This document shows positions 6,498 through 7,509 of a stretch of 7,509 nucleotides of DNA, in pieces. The DNA comes from Microcoleaceae cyanobacterium UBA11344 (GTDB lineage: Bacteria > Cyanobacteriota > Cyanobacteriia > Cyanobacteriales > Microcoleaceae), in the NCBI GenBank assembly GCA_003483675.1, contig DMYK01000503.1, forward strand, positions 1 to 7,509. The letters are read 5' to 3'. Each line of letters starts with the position of its first letter. Position 1 is the stretch's first letter. The notes beneath the pieces are model-generated. The model had not been told where the DNA came from, searched no databases, and saw only the letters and a list, made by a program, of their open reading frames with translations. Made by a program: the position numbers and the translations under genes.

Positions 6498-6644
6498 TTA
6501 AGCTTTGATCAATTTTAGCGATTTCCTGCTGAAAAAACTCGCGCCGTCGCAGTCGCAGTTGCCACAGTTACAGTTTTCACCGTTACATTTGTTACCTAAT
6601 TTATGCCAGAGGTTTTGGTTTAAAATTACGCAATCGCAAAGCAT
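6498..6644 (-). CDS. Possible 48-residue Cys-rich, metallothionein-like peptide
   Basis: A - strand frame starts with the ATG at 6642-6644, inside the last 44 bases of the copper ATPase gene but one base out of phase with it, and ends with TAA at 6498-6500. The product has seven Cys in 48 residues: Cys3, 5, 20, 25, 27, 30 and 32. The core [11 protein letters not shown] holds the spacing CxCxxCxC, the same as the metal-thiolate motif of bacterial metallothioneins such as SmtA (CACPHCLC). The rest of the SmtA fold is absent. A basic tail ([10 protein letters not shown]) follows. The frame nearly fills the gap between the ATPase and gloA and stops 19 bases before the gloA start, as in an operon. 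Against it, no Shine-Dalgarno sequence precedes the ATG, and the Cys run coincides with an imperfect AACTGY hexamer repeat that also reads open in other frames. A role in binding Cu(I) or Zn would be inference. Existence as a gene is uncertain. Confidence 0.3.
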   Translation of the reverse strand: MLCDCVILNQNLWHKLGNKCNGENCNCGNCDCDGASFFSRKSLKLIKA

Positions 6645-7509
6645 TAGTAAGTACAGAAACTGAACTAAAAGCCATTGCTCCGCCGGCGATAATTGGACTT
6701 AGTAGCCAGCCAAAAATCGGGTACAAAATGCCGGCCGCGATCGGAATTCCAGCGATGTTGTAAATGAAGGCAAAAAACAGGTTTTGGCGGATGTTCCGCA
6801 GGGTGGCGCGCGACAGTTGAATGGCTGTAACTATGCCTTGCAAGTCTCCAGAAATTAGGGTAATATCGCTAGCTGCGATCGCAATATCAGTCCCTGTACC
6901 GATCGCAATTCCGACATCCGCTATGGCCAAAGCCGGAGCATCGTTAATCCCATCTCCTACCATCGCTACAATCTTTCCTTGTGCTTGCAGTGCTTGGATT
7001 TGAGCTACTTTTTGGTCTGGTCTAACTTCCGCAAAAACGCGATCGATACCAGCAGAAAGGGCGATCGACTCCGCAGTCGCGCGGTTGTCTCCTGTCAGCA
7101 TCACCACCTCTAAACCGAGTTTTTGCAGTGCTTTCACCGCCGCCGCAGACGACGGTTTCAGGGCATCCGCAATACCCATTATCGCCTCAATTTCGCCCTC
7201 ACAGGCCATCCAAACAACCGTTTTGCTGGCAGATTCCCAAGCTCTCGCGCGCAGTTCCAAATATTCCGTATCAAAGCCTAATTCCTGCATCCACTTGAGC
7301 GTTCCAAGTGCGATCGACTTTCCCTCCACAACCCCCCGCACGCCACTCCCCGCGATCGCCTCAAAATGCTTAACATCTGTTAAACTTACCTCTTGAGATT
7401 GAGCGTATCTAACAACAGCTTCACCCAAAGGATGCTCCGAATTTCCCTCAACAGACGCTGCCAATTGCAGCAGTTGTAATTCATTGCTGTTCGCCGTTCC
7501 TTTAATTGT
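6601..7509 (-). CDS. Copper-translocating P1B-type ATPase, C-terminal 302 residues only
   Basis: The gene enters from the right edge and ends with TAA at 6601-6603. The visible part starts just after where the DKTGT phosphorylation site should be, so the metal-binding domain, CPC membrane motif and DKTGT lie outside the window. Present, numbered from the edge, are SEHPLGEA (24-31) with the His-Pro pair of the nucleotide domain, GSGVRG (54-59), TGDN (139-142) and GDGINDAPALA (185-195) of the hinge and P-domain. Two closing membrane helices follow, with YN (250-251) in YNIAGIPIAAG and MAFSS (279-283). The YN and MxxSS signatures are those of the Cu(I) class P1B-1, so it is a CopA/PacS/CtaA-type pump exporting Cu(I) or loading it into thylakoids; the sequence does not say which. 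The reading frame is open to the edge, and a TTG at 7464 is only an internal codon. The 3' end overlaps a possible Cys-rich ORF, and gloA follows on the same strand. Confidence 0.95.
   Translation of the reverse strand, partial: TIKGTANSNELQLLQLAASVEGNSEHPLGEAVVRYAQSQEVSLTDVKHFEAIAGSGVRGVVEGKSIALGTLKWMQELGFDTEYLELRARAWESASKTVVWMACEGEIEAIMGIADALKPSSAAAVKALQKLGLEVVMLTGDNRATAESIALSAGIDRVFAEVRPDQKVAQIQALQAQGKIVAMVGDGINDAPALAIADVGIAIGTGTDIAIAASDITLISGDLQGIVTAIQLSRATLRNIRQNLFFAFIYNIAGIPIAAGILYPIFGWLLSPIIAGGAMAFSSVSVLTNALRLRNFKPKPLA

Noticed and set aside
6498..6572. Alternative - strand frame in the ATPase-gloA gap, ending LWQLRLRRR...QSLKILE before TGA
   Set aside because: It looks like an amphipathic helix but has no ATG, is closed by a TAA directly upstream and spans only 27 codons. 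It is kept only as a reason for caution about the Cys-rich frame.
6821..7396. + strand open frames at 6821-7003 and 7085-7396
   Set aside because: Both are antisense to the conserved ATPase motifs and have the low-complexity Ser/Ala/Pro make-up of shadow frames.
7462..7464. TTG as the start of a short 287-residue ATPase protein
   Set aside because: The frame is open through this codon to the window edge, and the encoded part is an internal fragment of a much larger P-type ATPase.

Overview
The window looks like chromosomal DNA of a filamentous, non-model cyanobacterium, probably of the Microcoleus/Oscillatoria/Phormidium type. The evidence is six copies of the HIP1 octamer GCGATCGC (chance predicts about 0.1), a cyanobacterial-style ClpB starting MQPTDP, a heptamer tandem repeat, and two families of short palindromic repeats (GATCCCCC/GGGGGATC and AGAAACCGGGTTTCT) in the gaps. 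The genus is an inference from overall impression; no 16S or other marker is present.

Layout from left to right. (1) 1-210: the 3' end of a small membrane protein gene on the + strand. (2) 211-378: a convergent gap holding a 79-bp nested palindromic repeat. (3) 379-3309, - strand: clpB, a complete disaggregase with two unusual insertions. (4) 3310-3560: a divergent gap with a perfect 5 x 7-bp tandem repeat and candidate promoters for both sides. (5) 3561-4976 and 4982-5950, + strand: a tight two-gene unit, an MBOAT-family O-acyltransferase followed by a membrane-anchored SGNH-fold protein. (6) 5951-6082: a convergent gap with a perfect 54-bp tandem duplication and a third palindrome. (7) 6083-6478, - strand: gloA (glyoxalase I). 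(8) 6498-6644, - strand: a possible 48-residue Cys-rich peptide. (9) 6601-7509, - strand: the C-terminal third or so of a P1B-type copper ATPase, cut by the window edge.

How the genes may work together. The MBOAT/SGNH pair has the architecture of known cell-envelope O-acylation systems (AlgI with AlgJ/AlgX, PatA/PatB, DltB/DltD), but no polymer-synthesis gene is beside it, so its acceptor is unknown. The copper ATPase, the possible metallothionein-like peptide and gloA follow one another on the - strand and could be one transcript. ClpB is general protein quality control and has no evident link to its neighbours.

The two items most worth following up are the Cys-rich mini-ORF with a CxCxxCxC motif overlapping the end of the copper ATPase gene, which may be only a by-product of a short DNA repeat, and the orphan MBOAT-SGNH dyad. 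The rest looks like ordinary cyanobacterial chromosome. No CRISPR array, tRNA, rRNA, transposase or phage gene was seen.
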